Source: an uncultured Bacteroidales bacterium (GTDB lineage Bacteria; Bacteroidota; Bacteroidia; Bacteroidales; UBA932). From it: 64,000 nt of DNA. Each line of letters starts with the position of its first letter. The stretch's first letter is position 1. This document shows positions 25,846-35,172 of the stretch, one piece after another. The stretch lies in NCBI GenBank assembly GCA_947179325.1, contig CAMXAU010000010.1, positions 1-64,000 on the forward strand. The letters are read 5' to 3'. Under the pieces are notes generated by a model that had not been told where the DNA came from, did no database searches, and saw nothing but the letters and a program-made list of their open reading frames with translations. The position numbers and the translations under genes were made by a program.

Positions 25846-28485
25846 ATGAACAAAGACAGTATCAGACAGATTCTTAAATACGCAGGTGCAATTGTGCTTT
25901 TTGCAGTGCTCGCATATGGTTTCGTGCCGCAGGTGTTCAGCGGGAAAGTACTGAACCAGTCAGACACCTCCTCATGGAAAGGGATGACACATGAGATCTC
26001 AGAGCACAATGCAGCACACCCTGACGACAAGACCCAATGGACAAATTCCATGTTCGGAGGAATGCCGACGGTAACAATGTACGACGATTTCAATGGAGAC
26101 TGGACAAATCCCATATATAAGTTCATGATGTCCGGACTGCGCCCTGCAAACTGGCTGCTCATTTCATTGATAGGAGCATTCCTGCTTATGCTTGCATTCG
26201 GGATAGATACACTCCTTGCCATTGCAGGGGCCATCGCCATAACATTCTGCTCCTATAATTTCCAGATCATACAGGTCGGGCACAACACCAAGATGCAGGC
26301 AATAGCATTCATGCCATGGGTGCTTGCAGGGATTGTATTTACATACAGGAGCGCACTCAAAGGCACTTCATGGAGGAAATGGCTCCCGCAGACCATGCTC
26401 GGGTCTGTCCTGTTCGCCCTTGCCCTGAGCATGCAGGTCAAGGCAAACCATCCGCAGATCACATATTATCTTGCAATCATCATATTCCTTTATGCCATCG
26501 CTGTTTTCGTCTCGCTTTGCGTAAAGGAGGAAAGGCGTAATGAAATCGGAAGATTCTTTGCAGCGTCTGCCATGCTGCTCGTCATAGGCGGAGTCGGGAT
26601 TGCCACCAACCTCAACAAGCTTATACCTACATACGAATATACGGAATACACAATGAGGGGCGGCTCGGAACTGTCGGGCACATCAGAAAGCCATAATGAC
26701 AAAGGACTTGACCTGGACTACGCGACAGCATGGTCATACGGTATCGGGGAAATGCCGAACCTGATGATCCCGAATTTCAACGGAGGGGCATCAACTGGCG
26801 AACTCGGCAAAGATTCAGAGACCTACAGGCTCCTGAAACGCGCAGGACAGCCGAACCTCAATTCTGTAATGAAGTCGCTTCCGCTCTACTGGGGGCCGCA
26901 GCCGTTCACGGCAGGCCCTATGTACATGGGCGCAATTACCGTATTCCTTTTCCTGCTAGGGCTGTGCCTGTATCGCGGAAAAGAGAAATGGTGGCTGCTT
27001 GCTGCTACCCTGATTGCCATATTCCTTGCATGGGGCAGCCATTTCATGTGGTTCACAAAACTATGGTTCAGCTATGCCCCGATGTACAACAAGTTCAGGA
27101 CGGTTTCAATGGCACTCGTGACATTGCAGATCACCCTGCCTGTACTCGGCTTCATTGTACTTGACAAGATTTTCAGGGAAAGCTATCCCAGACAGAAGGT
27201 AATGGCAGCAGGATGGATCGCCTACGGCCTTTCTGCCGGATTCTGCCTTCTGCTTGCCATATTCCCTGGTATTGCTGGCACATTCAGCGGCAGCGTTGAC
27301 GCAGGACAGCCGGATGTGCTCATAGAGGCCCTTGCCGCAGACCGGAGACATCTCCTTGTCAAGGACGCAATGCGTTCATTCACATTGATCACCATAACAT
27401 GGGCCATAATAATATGGGCCTACAAGGTAAAAGAGCCGTTTGTAGTCAAGGGCAGGATTGCCGCAGCCTCCGCAGTGATATGCTTCGCTGTGCTGTTCGA
27501 CCTATACAGCGCAGGCAAGAGATACCTTGACAAGGATGACTTTGTGACGAAGAAGGATTTCAGCAGCCAGTTTGCAGAAAGGCCGGCTGACAAGATAATC
27601 CACGAGGACACAGACCTGGACTACAGGGTGCTTGACATAAGCGTAAACACCTTCAATGATGCCCACCAGAGCTACCAGCACAGATGTATAGGCGGCTACA
27701 GCCCTGCCAAGATGCAGCGTTACCAGGACCTTATTGAAAGGTATCTGACCGGAGAGATAAACTCTGTCATCAGGACCGTGAACGGGGCGCAGACAATCCA
27801 GGATGTTGAGTCCTCCCTGCCATATCTGCCAATCACGTCTATGCTTAACGGCAAATACATAATCATAGGAGGGGAATATCCTCCTGTCGAGAACAGATAC
27901 GCATTCGGAAATGCATGGCTTGTAGATTCAGCCGTTGCGGCAGACACCCCGGACGACGAAATCGCGCTTCTCCGCTCCACAGACCTGCGCAGCACCGCTG
28001 TCATAGGACGGGACTTTGGATGGGCGATGGAGAAGTTAACCTCTGCTTCTGCGTCCAGGAATACAGCCAATGCCCCCCAGGAGGAAGCAGCAGAAACTAT
28101 GGAAGACCACATAGAGATGGTGTCATATGCAGCAAATGAACTGCGATACCACTACAATGTATCTTCAGACAGAGCCGTAATCTTCAGCGAGATATACTAT
28201 CCTGATGGCTGGAAAGCATGGATAGAGCCTGCAGGAGAGTACGGTAATGTCAAAAGCGGAAGCTATATCCCGACCGACGCCGCAGTCCAGGCAGACATGT
28301 TCAGGGCAGACTGGATTCTGCGAGGCACATTCCTGCCAGCCGGAGAAGGCGAGCTGGTAATGCGTTTCGAGCCGCAGTCATACAGGACGGGCGCAGCACT
28401 TTCCCGCGCAAGCTCAATCCTCCTGCTCATTCTGCTGCTCCTCAGCGCCGGCGGAGTGGTGATGTCCGGGAAGAAGGGGAGGTAA
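25846..28485 (+). CDS. YfhO-family polytopic membrane protein
   Basis: An 879-residue protein with many hydrophobic helices in residues about 10-560 and one near the C-terminus (about 845-868), and a large extracytoplasmic part in between. Early loops carry the conserved DTSSWKGMTHEI, WTNSMFGGMPT and VGHNTKMQAIAFMPW blocks of the YfhO family, a GT-C-like group. In Gram-positive bacteria YfhO glycosylates lipoteichoic acid; the Bacteroidota role is not established. It follows the glycosyltransferase by 16 nt and converges with tatC 21 nt away. Confidence 0.85.
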   Translation: MNKDSIRQILKYAGAIVLFAVLAYGFVPQVFSGKVLNQSDTSSWKGMTHEISEHNAAHPDDKTQWTNSMFGGMPTVTMYDDFNGDWTNPIYKFMMSGLRPANWLLISLIGAFLLMLAFGIDTLLAIAGAIAITFCSYNFQIIQVGHNTKMQAIAFMPWVLAGIVFTYRSALKGTSWRKWLPQTMLGSVLFALALSMQVKANHPQITYYLAIIIFLYAIAVFVSLCVKEERRNEIGRFFAASAMLLVIGGVGIATNLNKLIPTYEYTEYTMRGGSELSGTSESHNDKGLDLDYATAWSYGIGEMPNLMIPNFNGGASTGELGKDSETYRLLKRAGQPNLNSVMKSLPLYWGPQPFTAGPMYMGAITVFLFLLGLCLYRGKEKWWLLAATLIAIFLAWGSHFMWFTKLWFSYAPMYNKFRTVSMALVTLQITLPVLGFIVLDKIFRESYPRQKVMAAGWIAYGLSAGFCLLLAIFPGIAGTFSGSVDAGQPDVLIEALAADRRHLLVKDAMRSFTLITITWAIIIWAYKVKEPFVVKGRIAAASAVICFAVLFDLYSAGKRYLDKDDFVTKKDFSSQFAERPADKIIHEDTDLDYRVLDISVNTFNDAHQSYQHRCIGGYSPAKMQRYQDLIERYLTGEINSVIRTVNGAQTIQDVESSLPYLPITSMLNGKYIIIGGEYPPVENRYAFGNAWLVDSAVAADTPDDEIALLRSTDLRSTAVIGRDFGWAMEKLTSASASRNTANAPQEEAAETMEDHIEMVSYAANELRYHYNVSSDRAVIFSEIYYPDGWKAWIEPAGEYGNVKSGSYIPTDAAVQADMFRADWILRGTFLPAGEGELVMRFEPQSYRTGAALSRASSILLLILLLLSAGGVVMSGKKGR

Positions 28486-28506
28486 ATAGCCCACAAGCCA
28501 TCATCC

Positions 28507-29388
28507 TTACTCGCCGGACCCTCCTGCAGGGCGGACAAGCCTTACTGACAGCTCGTAGAGGAAGTAGAGAGGGAGGAAGACCACTGCCAGGGTGAACGGG
28601 TCTCCCGAAGGGGTGATGATTGCTGCCAGCACAAGCAGGACAACGACTGCATATTTCCTGTAGGTGACGAGGAACTCCCTGTCTATGATACCGAGACGTG
28701 ACATCAGCCAGGCCAGGAGAGGAAGTTCGAAAACAATGCCCATTACGAATATCATCATCAGGAAATTGTTGATATACGAACTGAGATTGATCTGGTTGAC
28801 GATATGTTCGCTGATCTGGTATTCCACAAGGAAACGGAATGTGAACGGGAACACGATGCTGTAGCCTATTGTGCAGCCCAGGTAGAACATGAGCGTGCCG
28901 AAGACAAACGCCATCCTCATGTTGCGGACCTCTTTCGGGAAAAGGGCGGGGCGCACAAATTTCCAGATTTCATATATGATGTAAGGGAAAGCCATGACAA
29001 GTGCAAGCCAGAAAGAGGTGCTGATATGTGTCATGAACTGCGATGCGACATTGATGTTGATGATGTCAACAGAAAAACCGGTGTCGCTGAAGTCCGGGAG
29101 GAAAGGAACCTTGCTGCCAAGACTGGCAAAGAACCTGTATAGGAAGAAACTGGAACCGGTAGGTGCAAGTATAAAGCTGTCAAATATATATGGCATTGCA
29201 ATGAACGAAGCGACAACGCATGCCATCAATGCTGCAAGCATCCGGAAAAGTGTCCATCTCAAGGCCTCAAGGTGCCCCCAGAATGACATTCCTGCGTCCT
29301 CCGCAGCAGATTCAGGCTTGATCTCTGCTGCAGATTCCATATCCGATGCCTGCACATCAGTCTTTCCTGCAATTTCCTTTTCTTCCAT
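28507..29388 (-). CDS. tatC: Sec-independent translocase TatC
   Basis: A 293-residue inner-membrane protein with six membrane helices; it binds twin-arginine signals and recruits TatA. The MSFWGHLEALRWTLFRM block near 34-50 replaces the usual short N-terminus plus HLxELR, so there is an acidic extension of about 33 residues. FIMPYIF-type first loop, PYIIYEIWKFVRPALFPKE and the glutamate-containing FELPLL segment are TatC marks. Start ATG at 29388 was chosen; the frame upstream to 29445 is not TatC-like. It is the last gene of a leftward cluster that also holds tatA and a Tat-signal enzyme. Confidence 0.93.
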   Translation of the reverse strand: MEEKEIAGKTDVQASDMESAAEIKPESAAEDAGMSFWGHLEALRWTLFRMLAALMACVVASFIAMPYIFDSFILAPTGSSFFLYRFFASLGSKVPFLPDFSDTGFSVDIININVASQFMTHISTSFWLALVMAFPYIIYEIWKFVRPALFPKEVRNMRMAFVFGTLMFYLGCTIGYSIVFPFTFRFLVEYQISEHIVNQINLSSYINNFLMMIFVMGIVFELPLLAWLMSRLGIIDREFLVTYRKYAVVVLLVLAAIITPSGDPFTLAVVFLPLYFLYELSVRLVRPAGGSGE

Positions 29389-29459
29389 TTCTGTTATATT
29401 TAATCTTTCACGCTTTTGCCTGCCAGGGACAGCAGACCAAGTCAATAAAGACAGAAACA

Positions 29460-29488
29460 GTCCCGGAGATCAGTCTGAGGTCCGGGAC
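29460..29488 (-). terminator. Hairpin between isomerase-like gene and tatC
   Basis: GTCCCGGA (29460-29467) and TCCGGGAC (29481-29488) form an 8-bp GC-rich stem. On the minus strand a T-rich but broken tail follows (TGTTTCTGTCTTT). It may be a partial terminator or a stability element that sets tatC expression. Confidence 0.4.
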
Positions 29489-29506
29489 AGCTTCTGTAAA
29501 ATTGCA

Positions 29507-30364
29507 CTATCTGTAATATGGAGAATCCAGGAGATAGTCTATGCTTGCCTTAAGTCCTGATTTCCAGTCATTGTCGACAAATGCCTCCTGCTCAACCACA
29601 AAGTCTGCGGCACCTGCGACATCCACATTGGAGAATATCGCGTCGAAGCCGACCATACCGCTCTTCCCGATATCAAGATGGTCCTTGACATGAAGCACCT
29701 TGAAACGTCCAGGATATCTGTAGAAATATTCAACAGGTGCGGCCTTTCCGATTACTGTCCAGTAGACATCCATCTGGAAGAACACATATTCAGGGTCAGT
29801 ATGCTGGATCATATAGTCAAGCATCACCTCTCCCCCGACCTTATTGAACTCATGCGCATGGTTGTGGTAGCCGAAAGCGATTCCGTTCTCCGCGCATTTC
29901 TTTCCTACTGCATTGAAATAATCGCAATATGTCTGGAGAACTTCCAGTGTCTCAGGAACACCGAGCCATGGAACGATAAGGTATTTCATTCCGGCAGCCT
30001 TGTGGGCGGCTATGCACCCGTCCCACCATTCAAGGGACCTGCTGAAATCACCGCTTTCGCATTCCTCTGCCGAAAGGCCATGCCCGCAATGCGAAGAAAG
30101 CACCTTCAGGCCGGCAGCCTCCACATCAGCCCTGAACTGCTCCGGGGTACACCCGTAGAAAAGCCCGTCATTGTAGTTTGCGGCCTCCACTGCAGTATAG
30201 CCCATCTCTGCCAGAGCATTGAACACAGCTTCATGGTTCGCTGCATATTTCTCGGCATTGCCTATTTCAGAGCGTATGCTGTAAAGCTGCACTGCAACCT
30301 CTTTCCTTTCAGTGCATGAAACAGAAAGAAGAAGCAGTGCAAGGATGACATAAATTTTTCTCAT
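29507..30364 (-). CDS. Sugar isomerase/epimerase-fold lipoprotein
   Basis: A 285-residue lipoprotein (signal MRKIYVILALLLLSVSC; Cys17 is the lipidation site). The body is a TIM barrel of the AP_endonuc_2/xylose-isomerase-like family: VAVQLYSIRSEI, SSHCGHGLS, YHNHAHEFNK, FFQMDVYWTVIGK and VLHVKDH carry the expected His/Glu/Asp metal ligands. Related proteins act on 3-keto sugars, for example in 3-keto-glycoside lyase/hydratase and C-glycoside cleavage systems beside Gfo/Idh enzymes. Its gene follows the DUF1080 gene by 8 nt. Periplasmic conversion of the 3-keto intermediate is inferred. Confidence 0.85.
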   Translation of the reverse strand: MRKIYVILALLLLSVSCTERKEVAVQLYSIRSEIGNAEKYAANHEAVFNALAEMGYTAVEAANYNDGLFYGCTPEQFRADVEAAGLKVLSSHCGHGLSAEECESGDFSRSLEWWDGCIAAHKAAGMKYLIVPWLGVPETLEVLQTYCDYFNAVGKKCAENGIAFGYHNHAHEFNKVGGEVMLDYMIQHTDPEYVFFQMDVYWTVIGKAAPVEYFYRYPGRFKVLHVKDHLDIGKSGMVGFDAIFSNVDVAGAADFVVEQEAFVDNDWKSGLKASIDYLLDSPYYR

Positions 30365-30372
30365 GCCGGTAT

Positions 30373-31230
30373 TTACTCAAAGAGTTTCACACGGATGTTC
30401 TTGAACCATACATCATCGCCATGGTCCTGGAAGCCGATGTATCCCTCATGGTTCTCGCCGCCGCAGTTGTTCAGAAGCTCGAAGGCAAGAGGCCATTTCT
30501 CCTCGCTGAACTTGCTTGCCTGGAGCATGTCTGTCCACTGTGGAGTCCAGAGGTGGTACTCAAGCACATTCTCTCCATTCTGGCCGTGCACCACTGTACC
30601 TTTGTAGACCATGATCTTGCCTGTGTTCCACTCACCGTAAGGCTTCTGGTTCTGAGGCTTTGCAGGAATCATGTCGTAGAGTGAAGCAGACTGCCTGTTG
30701 CCGTCTACACCAAGCAGTGCATCAGGATGATTGGCATTGTCAAGTATCTGATACTCTGGGCAGGAAATATAGATAGGCTCATAACGGGTCTCTCCATCTT
30801 TCTCTGTAGTGACTTCCTGTGCAAGATAGAACACGCCTGAGTTGCTGCCCTTTGCTACCTTCCAGTCGAATTCAAGGATGAAGTTCTGGAACTTGTGGGC
30901 GAAGATGATATCACCGCCTTCTGCTGTCTGGCCCTCTCCGGTGCCGGTGCCGCTGAATTTGAGGCAGCCGTCCTCGATTGTCCACCTTGCAGGGACATGG
31001 TCCTTGCCGTAGCCTCTCCATCCGTCAAGTGACTTGCCGTCGAAGATCACATAATAGCCGTCAGCATCCTGTGCGTAGGCCGAAAGGTCTGCCTGGGCCT
31101 TATCAACAACTGTATATTCAGGGCAGTTTGACTTTGTCGCAGGGGTTTCCTGGCTGTTGTTCTGGCAGCTGCATGATGACATTGCAAATACCGATGCAGC
31201 AGCGGCTGCATAGAAAAATATCTTTTTCAT
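30373..31230 (-). CDS. DUF1080 lipoprotein (3-keto-glycoside hydrolase/lyase family)
   Basis: A 285-residue lipoprotein (lipobox MSSC near residue 20). The mature part is a concanavalin-like jelly roll of DUF1080: GYYVIFDGKSLDGWRGYG near 60-78, FILEFDWKVAKGSNSGVFY, PEYQILDNANHPDA, and GYIGFQDHGDDVWFKNIRV near the end. DUF1080 proteins include enzymes that cleave 3-keto-glycosides. The neighbours, a Tat-exported Gfo/Idh enzyme and an isomerase-fold lipoprotein, fit a 3-keto pathway on the same side of the membrane. The bond cleaved and whether it is hydrolysis or elimination cannot be told. Confidence 0.88.
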   Translation of the reverse strand: MKKIFFYAAAAASVFAMSSCSCQNNSQETPATKSNCPEYTVVDKAQADLSAYAQDADGYYVIFDGKSLDGWRGYGKDHVPARWTIEDGCLKFSGTGTGEGQTAEGGDIIFAHKFQNFILEFDWKVAKGSNSGVFYLAQEVTTEKDGETRYEPIYISCPEYQILDNANHPDALLGVDGNRQSASLYDMIPAKPQNQKPYGEWNTGKIMVYKGTVVHGQNGENVLEYHLWTPQWTDMLQASKFSEEKWPLAFELLNNCGGENHEGYIGFQDHGDDVWFKNIRVKLFE

Positions 31231-31262
31231 TGTTTTTTTTGTTTTTGCGGGTTAATCATTTT

Positions 31263-31308
31263 GCTCTGTCCTGATTCCATAATGTTTCATGCTGAATCAG
31301 GACTGAGC
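31263..31308 (-). promoter_or_regulatory. Intercistronic hairpin
   Basis: GTCCTGATTC (31268-31277) pairs with GAATCAGGAC (31294-31303), extended by GCTC/GAGC across one T-T mismatch. No U-tract follows in the leftward direction, so it is more likely an mRNA processing or stability element between the oxidoreductase and DUF1080 genes than a terminator. Confidence 0.4.
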
Positions 31309-31330
31309 GGTATGGCGATGTGGCAAGCAG

Positions 31331-32809
31331 CTATCTCGGCATCTCCGGAAGCTCCCATCCGGCACGGTAGTTATGCTTGATAAGCTCTGCAGCAAACTCC
31401 TGTGCATTTATCGGATCTGTCCATGTCTTGTTGAATGTTGGGTGGCCGTCCTTGATAGAGAAGCCATCCTTGACAACAGACCTGACAGTCGCGTCAGCAG
31501 GGATATTGGTGAACCTCATGTTCTCGCCGTCCCAGTCGAGCACCTGGTTGAGTCCCTGCAGCCTTACTGCAAGCACGCCCATCACGACCATCTCGTTGAA
31601 AGGTCCGGCCTCGCTGAAGTCTGAAGATGAGAGCACCCTGTACTCTGGATCTTCCTTGCAGGCGCGTACCCAGTCCTGCTGGTGATTTGCACCAGGAACC
31701 TCCCTGAGCACCTTCGGGGCATCAGGGACACGGCCGGACAGGAGATATGGCTCTGCACCGTAGCAGCCGTAGATAAGGGTATCCTTGGTTCCATACATGA
31801 TGACTCCGCCGCCCTGGACATTCAGGTCCTTTCCGGCAGGAAGCCCTGCAGGCCTCTCAGGCATAAGTCCTCCGTCATACCAGTAGACATCGACCTCAGG
31901 CATAGCCACCTTAGGCATATTGTCCCTTGCAGGGAAAGTCATCTTGACACGCTGCGCGTTAGGGCATGACTCGGAGAGGAGTAGAGTCGAGCTTCCCTGG
32001 ACCTTTGTCGGATAGCCGAGGTTGAGGGCCTTGAAGGCGCCGTGCAGTATATGGCAGGCCATATCACCGAGGGCACCTGTTCCGAAATCCCACCAGCCGC
32101 GGAAATTCCATGGAGTATAGATTGAGTTATATGGACGATAAGGCGCAGGACCTATGAAGGCATCCCAGTTCATAGTTGAAGGAATCTTCTCCTCCTTGCC
32201 TGGACGCTCAAGCCCCTGAGGCCAGATTGGACGGTCCGTGAAGGCCTCTACCTTTGTGACCTCACCTATTTCACCGTTCCATATCCATTCGCAGATCTTC
32301 CTGACACCCTCGCCGGAAGCTCCCTGGTTTCCCATCTGGGTCGCAACCTTGTGCTTTGCCGCAAGCTTAGTAAGCAGGCGCGACTCGTACACAGAGTGTG
32401 TAAGAGGCTTCTCCACATATACATGCTTCCCTGCTGCGATTGCCTCGGCAGCGATGATGGCGTGTGTGTGGTCGGCAGTGGCAATCATCACGGCATCAGC
32501 ATCCTTGAGCATCTTGTCGTACATCCTGCGGTAGTCATTGAACTTCTGCGCACCAGGATAGCGTTTGAACACATGGTCCGAATATTTCCAGTCCACATCG
32601 CAAAGGCCGATGATGTTCTCTGTCTCAAGTCCGCGGAGCACAGATGCTCCACGTCCGCCGATTCCTACTCCAAGAATGTTGAGTTTGTCACTCGGGGCTG
32701 CGGTATGGCCATGCACCTTTCCGAGTATCGTACTTGGGGCTATGGTCATGCCCAATGCGGCTGCCGTTCCGGTCTTCAGGAACGATCTCCTTGACATGTC
32801 TTTTGCCAT
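31331..32809 (-). CDS. Gfo/Idh/MocA oxidoreductase with twin-arginine signal
   Basis: A 492-residue NAD(P)-binding oxidoreductase. The N-terminus MAKDMSRRSFLKTGTAAALG is a classical Tat signal (S-R-R-x-F-L-K), cleaved after the hydrophobic stretch near GKVHG. A Rossmann fold follows (LNILGVGIGGRGASVLRGL, then IGLCDVD), with the catalytic-loop pattern EKPLTHSV (about 134-141). The C-terminal domain is the alpha/beta sheet used for substrate binding. Export in folded form with bound cofactor is as in Zymomonas glucose-fructose oxidoreductase. Oxidation of a glycoside at C3 is inferred from the DUF1080 and isomerase-like neighbours. tatA lies 33 nt upstream of it. Confidence 0.92.
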   Translation of the reverse strand: MAKDMSRRSFLKTGTAAALGMTIAPSTILGKVHGHTAAPSDKLNILGVGIGGRGASVLRGLETENIIGLCDVDWKYSDHVFKRYPGAQKFNDYRRMYDKMLKDADAVMIATADHTHAIIAAEAIAAGKHVYVEKPLTHSVYESRLLTKLAAKHKVATQMGNQGASGEGVRKICEWIWNGEIGEVTKVEAFTDRPIWPQGLERPGKEEKIPSTMNWDAFIGPAPYRPYNSIYTPWNFRGWWDFGTGALGDMACHILHGAFKALNLGYPTKVQGSSTLLLSESCPNAQRVKMTFPARDNMPKVAMPEVDVYWYDGGLMPERPAGLPAGKDLNVQGGGVIMYGTKDTLIYGCYGAEPYLLSGRVPDAPKVLREVPGANHQQDWVRACKEDPEYRVLSSSDFSEAGPFNEMVVMGVLAVRLQGLNQVLDWDGENMRFTNIPADATVRSVVKDGFSIKDGHPTFNKTWTDPINAQEFAAELIKHNYRAGWELPEMPR

Positions 32810-32842
32810 AAAAAAGTTATTATTAAAGTGTTAATATGTTAA

Positions 32843-33019
32843 TTATTCATTAATCTCCTTTTCAATCTCGTTCATCCCGTCCTTGAAGCTCTTGACACCC
32901 TTGCCAAGTCCTTTCATAAGCTCAGGAATCTTCTTTCCGCCGAAGAGAAGAAGCACAACCAGGGCTATTATTATAATCTCCCCGGCACCGATGTTACCTA
33001 AAAAAAGTAAAGAATCCAT
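32843..33019 (-). CDS. tatA: Twin-arginine translocase subunit TatA
   Basis: A 58-residue protein: a short periplasmic N-terminus, one membrane helix ([20 protein letters not shown]), the FG hinge, and an amphipathic helix ([20 protein letters not shown]) with an acidic end. TatA polymers form the export pore with TatC. The ATG at 33019 fits best; one at 33025 would add two residues. Placing tatA directly before the Tat-signal oxidoreductase and tatC at the end of the cluster ties exporter and cargo together. Confidence 0.92.
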   Translation of the reverse strand: MDSLLFLGNIGAGEIIIIALVVLLLFGGKKIPELMKGLGKGVKSFKDGMNEIEKEINE

Positions 33020-33077
33020 AATCATTATGCAGTTAAAAGGTTTGTTTCTGTCCTGAAATATCGGCATCTGCCCGGAA

Positions 33078-34148
33078 TCATCTTCTCGGAAGCAGCCCGT
33101 AGCCATCCTTCATGTTCCTGCGCCGCTCCCTTATCGCCTCAAGCGTGGCATTGTCGCCTATTGAAGGCAGAGCATTGCCCATCGCATCATCAAGGAACCG
33201 CCAGGCAAACCGCGACGCTATGGCGGCATCACGGAACTCCGGCATCCTCATATCGCGCACGCCGCTCTCCACGGAGTCCGCAAACAGATTGCAGAGCACA
33301 TCTATGTTCTTCCCGCCGAAAGGCCTCTCTACAGTCTCCGTCCTCGTGACACCGCGCATCTCAACCACTGCCGTCTTGAAGTCATGGGTCATCCGCACTA
33401 TGCCTTTCGTGCCTATTATGTCAATATATGAATTGTGTGTCTGGTCCCTGGACATCTGGCCGTAGACAAAGCCCTGCGTGATGTCGAAGACGACACCGCT
33501 GGAGAATGTGCCGTGCACCTGGAGCCACCACGGGTCTTTCCAGTCCCACATCCTCACGCCCTGCGCATGCCATGTGCTGTATTCAGACTCAGCATACCAC
33601 CTTGCTATGTCGACATAGTGCATTCCGCAGTCATGAAATGCCGGGCCTTCATATTCATGGCCCTCACCTGGAGCAAGGCCGGGAGTCATATGACAGATAC
33701 GTATGATGGCAAGCTCACCGATTTCACCTGAGGCGATGAAATCCTTCATCAGCCTGTGGTACCACGAGTTTCTCAGATAAAGATTGACAGCCGACATGAC
33801 GCCCGATGTCTCCGCAAGCGCGGCAAGGGCCTCTTCGTCTTCCGAAGTCACCGCGATAGGCTTCTCCGCCAGGATATGCTTACCTGATGCCATCGCCTTT
33901 TCTATCTGGCTCTTCCGGGAATCCGCCAGGGCGAAAAGCCCCACGGCCTGTATCTCCGGGTCATTGAAAATCACGTCCTCATCACCGACAACTTTGACAC
34001 CGGGATATTTCTCCGATGCCGCCTTGCGTGCTGCCGGAAATGTATCACAGATATAGATGACATCCCATCTTCCACTGCCCATCATCTGGTCCAGGTACAT
34101 CTCACCCATGCGTCCGAAACCGATTATACCGACCTTTATCTTATCCAT
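33078..34148 (-). CDS. Cytoplasmic Gfo/Idh/MocA oxidoreductase
   Basis: A 356-residue enzyme without signal peptide. [18 protein letters not shown] is the Rossmann dinucleotide motif; [16 protein letters not shown] has the conserved EKP catalytic Lys; [17 protein letters not shown] and [15 protein letters not shown] are typical of inositol-2-dehydrogenase-like members. It is the first gene of the leftward cluster and may reduce a 3-keto sugar that enters the cell, closing the redox cycle of the exported partner; that is inference. Start ATG at 34148 was preferred to 34175. A near-consensus -7 (TATCTTTA, 34184-34177) lies about 30 nt upstream. Confidence 0.88.
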   Translation of the reverse strand: MDKIKVGIIGFGRMGEMYLDQMMGSGRWDVIYICDTFPAARKAASEKYPGVKVVGDEDVIFNDPEIQAVGLFALADSRKSQIEKAMASGKHILAEKPIAVTSEDEEALAALAETSGVMSAVNLYLRNSWYHRLMKDFIASGEIGELAIIRICHMTPGLAPGEGHEYEGPAFHDCGMHYVDIARWYAESEYSTWHAQGVRMWDWKDPWWLQVHGTFSSGVVFDITQGFVYGQMSRDQTHNSYIDIIGTKGIVRMTHDFKTAVVEMRGVTRTETVERPFGGKNIDVLCNLFADSVESGVRDMRMPEFRDAAIASRFAWRFLDDAMGNALPSIGDNATLEAIRERRRNMKDGYGLLPRR

Positions 34149-34289
34149 TTTCACTCCAACTTTTACATAAACCACGTAAAGATATTCATTTTTGAAATAA
34201 CGGTCAATCCATAATCTGCATGAAAAGCCGTTTTTTCTGTTTTTTAGACAAATCTATCATGATTTTGTACTTTTGTAACCTTAATGGTA

Positions 34290-34469
34290 TCATGATGAAA
34301 TCATGTCCCTGTAGCTGATTTCCGGCTCGGCGTCCATCATTTTGCGATAGTCGGAGCACCATTTGTCATATACCTGTCTCGAAAGGCCTTTATGGCCCTG
34401 GCGGTTTCAAGTTTGTGCCCGAGATACGAGTAGACATATTCTGGCATCAAAGCCATGGTCCAGTTTCAT
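34290..34469 (-). pseudogene. Decayed coding remnant with two frameshifts
   Basis: A strong Shine-Dalgarno (AAAAGGAGGTG, 34484-34474), rare here, precedes ATG at 34469. Translation gives MKLDHGF, then must shift frame to MPEYVYSYLGHKLETARAIK and again to QVYDKWCSDYRKMMDAEPEI before a TGA at 34290. The protein-like composition across three frames suggests an old small gene broken by two indels. The parent family was not recognised. Confidence 0.35.
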
Positions 34470-35076
34470 GGCACACCTCCTTTTCTGTGGCAGGACAATG
34501 TAAATTATCTATACATAAATCTGGACAATGTATAGAATAGTCCAATTGTCCATTACACTATAATCCAAAACATAAAATAAACGTTCAGGCCGAGAGCAGA
34601 AATAAAATTCAAGCCATCTCCACAAATGTAAACAGATTTTCATTAACACACAACCATGACCATATAGCTCTTTTGCGGCCAATAATCCGCAAAACATGCG
34701 GCTTATTAACCGCATCTTGAAAAGTACCGATACTCCAGATGGGGTAACCGATACCGTAAATGACATGGCTTCCACATGCAGTTCTAAACGCGCAAAATGC
34801 AACCACCTGACCATAAATACATTACACAATGACGGATGCCAAAATTTCGGCACCCGACATCGCATAAGCAGCTGAATAAGTGACATTTCTATTTTACAGA
34901 CTAAAAAACTTCTTTCTTTACATAGATGCGTAGACACTGGGGGTGCACCGGTAAAGCCATAGCTCCGGCAGACAGCCTGGCCGGTTCTCCCTGCCGGCAG
35001 TTTCATTGTGCGGTTTTATAGAATCATTCGGACAAATTATGGAATACTTTATTTTCCGGGAGGAAGCATAAAAGCG

Positions 35077-35084
35077 TATATTTG
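35077..35084 (+). promoter_or_regulatory. -7 element of the GH28 gene
   Basis: TATATTTG matches TAnnTTTG exactly, about 89 nt before the ATG at 35173, giving a leader of roughly 80 nt. Confidence 0.5.
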
Positions 35085-35172
35085 CAGCGTCCATGCTACA
35101 CTCAAGTTCCGTTTTTACAAGGAGTAAGGCTTCAGATGAATTTGCATTTATTAACCCCTTAAAATCAGATAA

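Larger units (their letters stand above)
34149..35172. other. 1.0-kb intergenic region before the PUL
   Basis: AT-rich region between the divergent oxidoreductase and GH28 genes. It contains a decayed leftward coding fragment (34290-34469), an 8-bp inverted repeat CTATACAT (34509-34516) / ATGTATAG (34528-34535) beside repeated GGACAATGTA motifs, and a promoter for GH28. Longer open frames on the minus strand (34509-35006) have no signal, motif or start context and look like chance. Confidence 0.5.

Noticed and set aside
29389..29445. Longer TatC start at 29445
   Set aside because: Adds a basic non-TatC segment; the ATG at 29388 gives a normal gene start after the intergenic hairpin region.
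34660..34715. Tandem GCGGC-type repeats near GCGGCCAATAATCCGC as a possible CRISPR remnant
   Set aside because: Only two degenerate copies without spacers of constant length; not a CRISPR array.
34509..35006. A 165-codon open frame on the minus strand in the 1-kb gap before GH28
   Set aside because: No recognisable domain, signal or start context; Cys/Trp-rich composition with overlapping frames of similar length suggests chance in AT-rich DNA.
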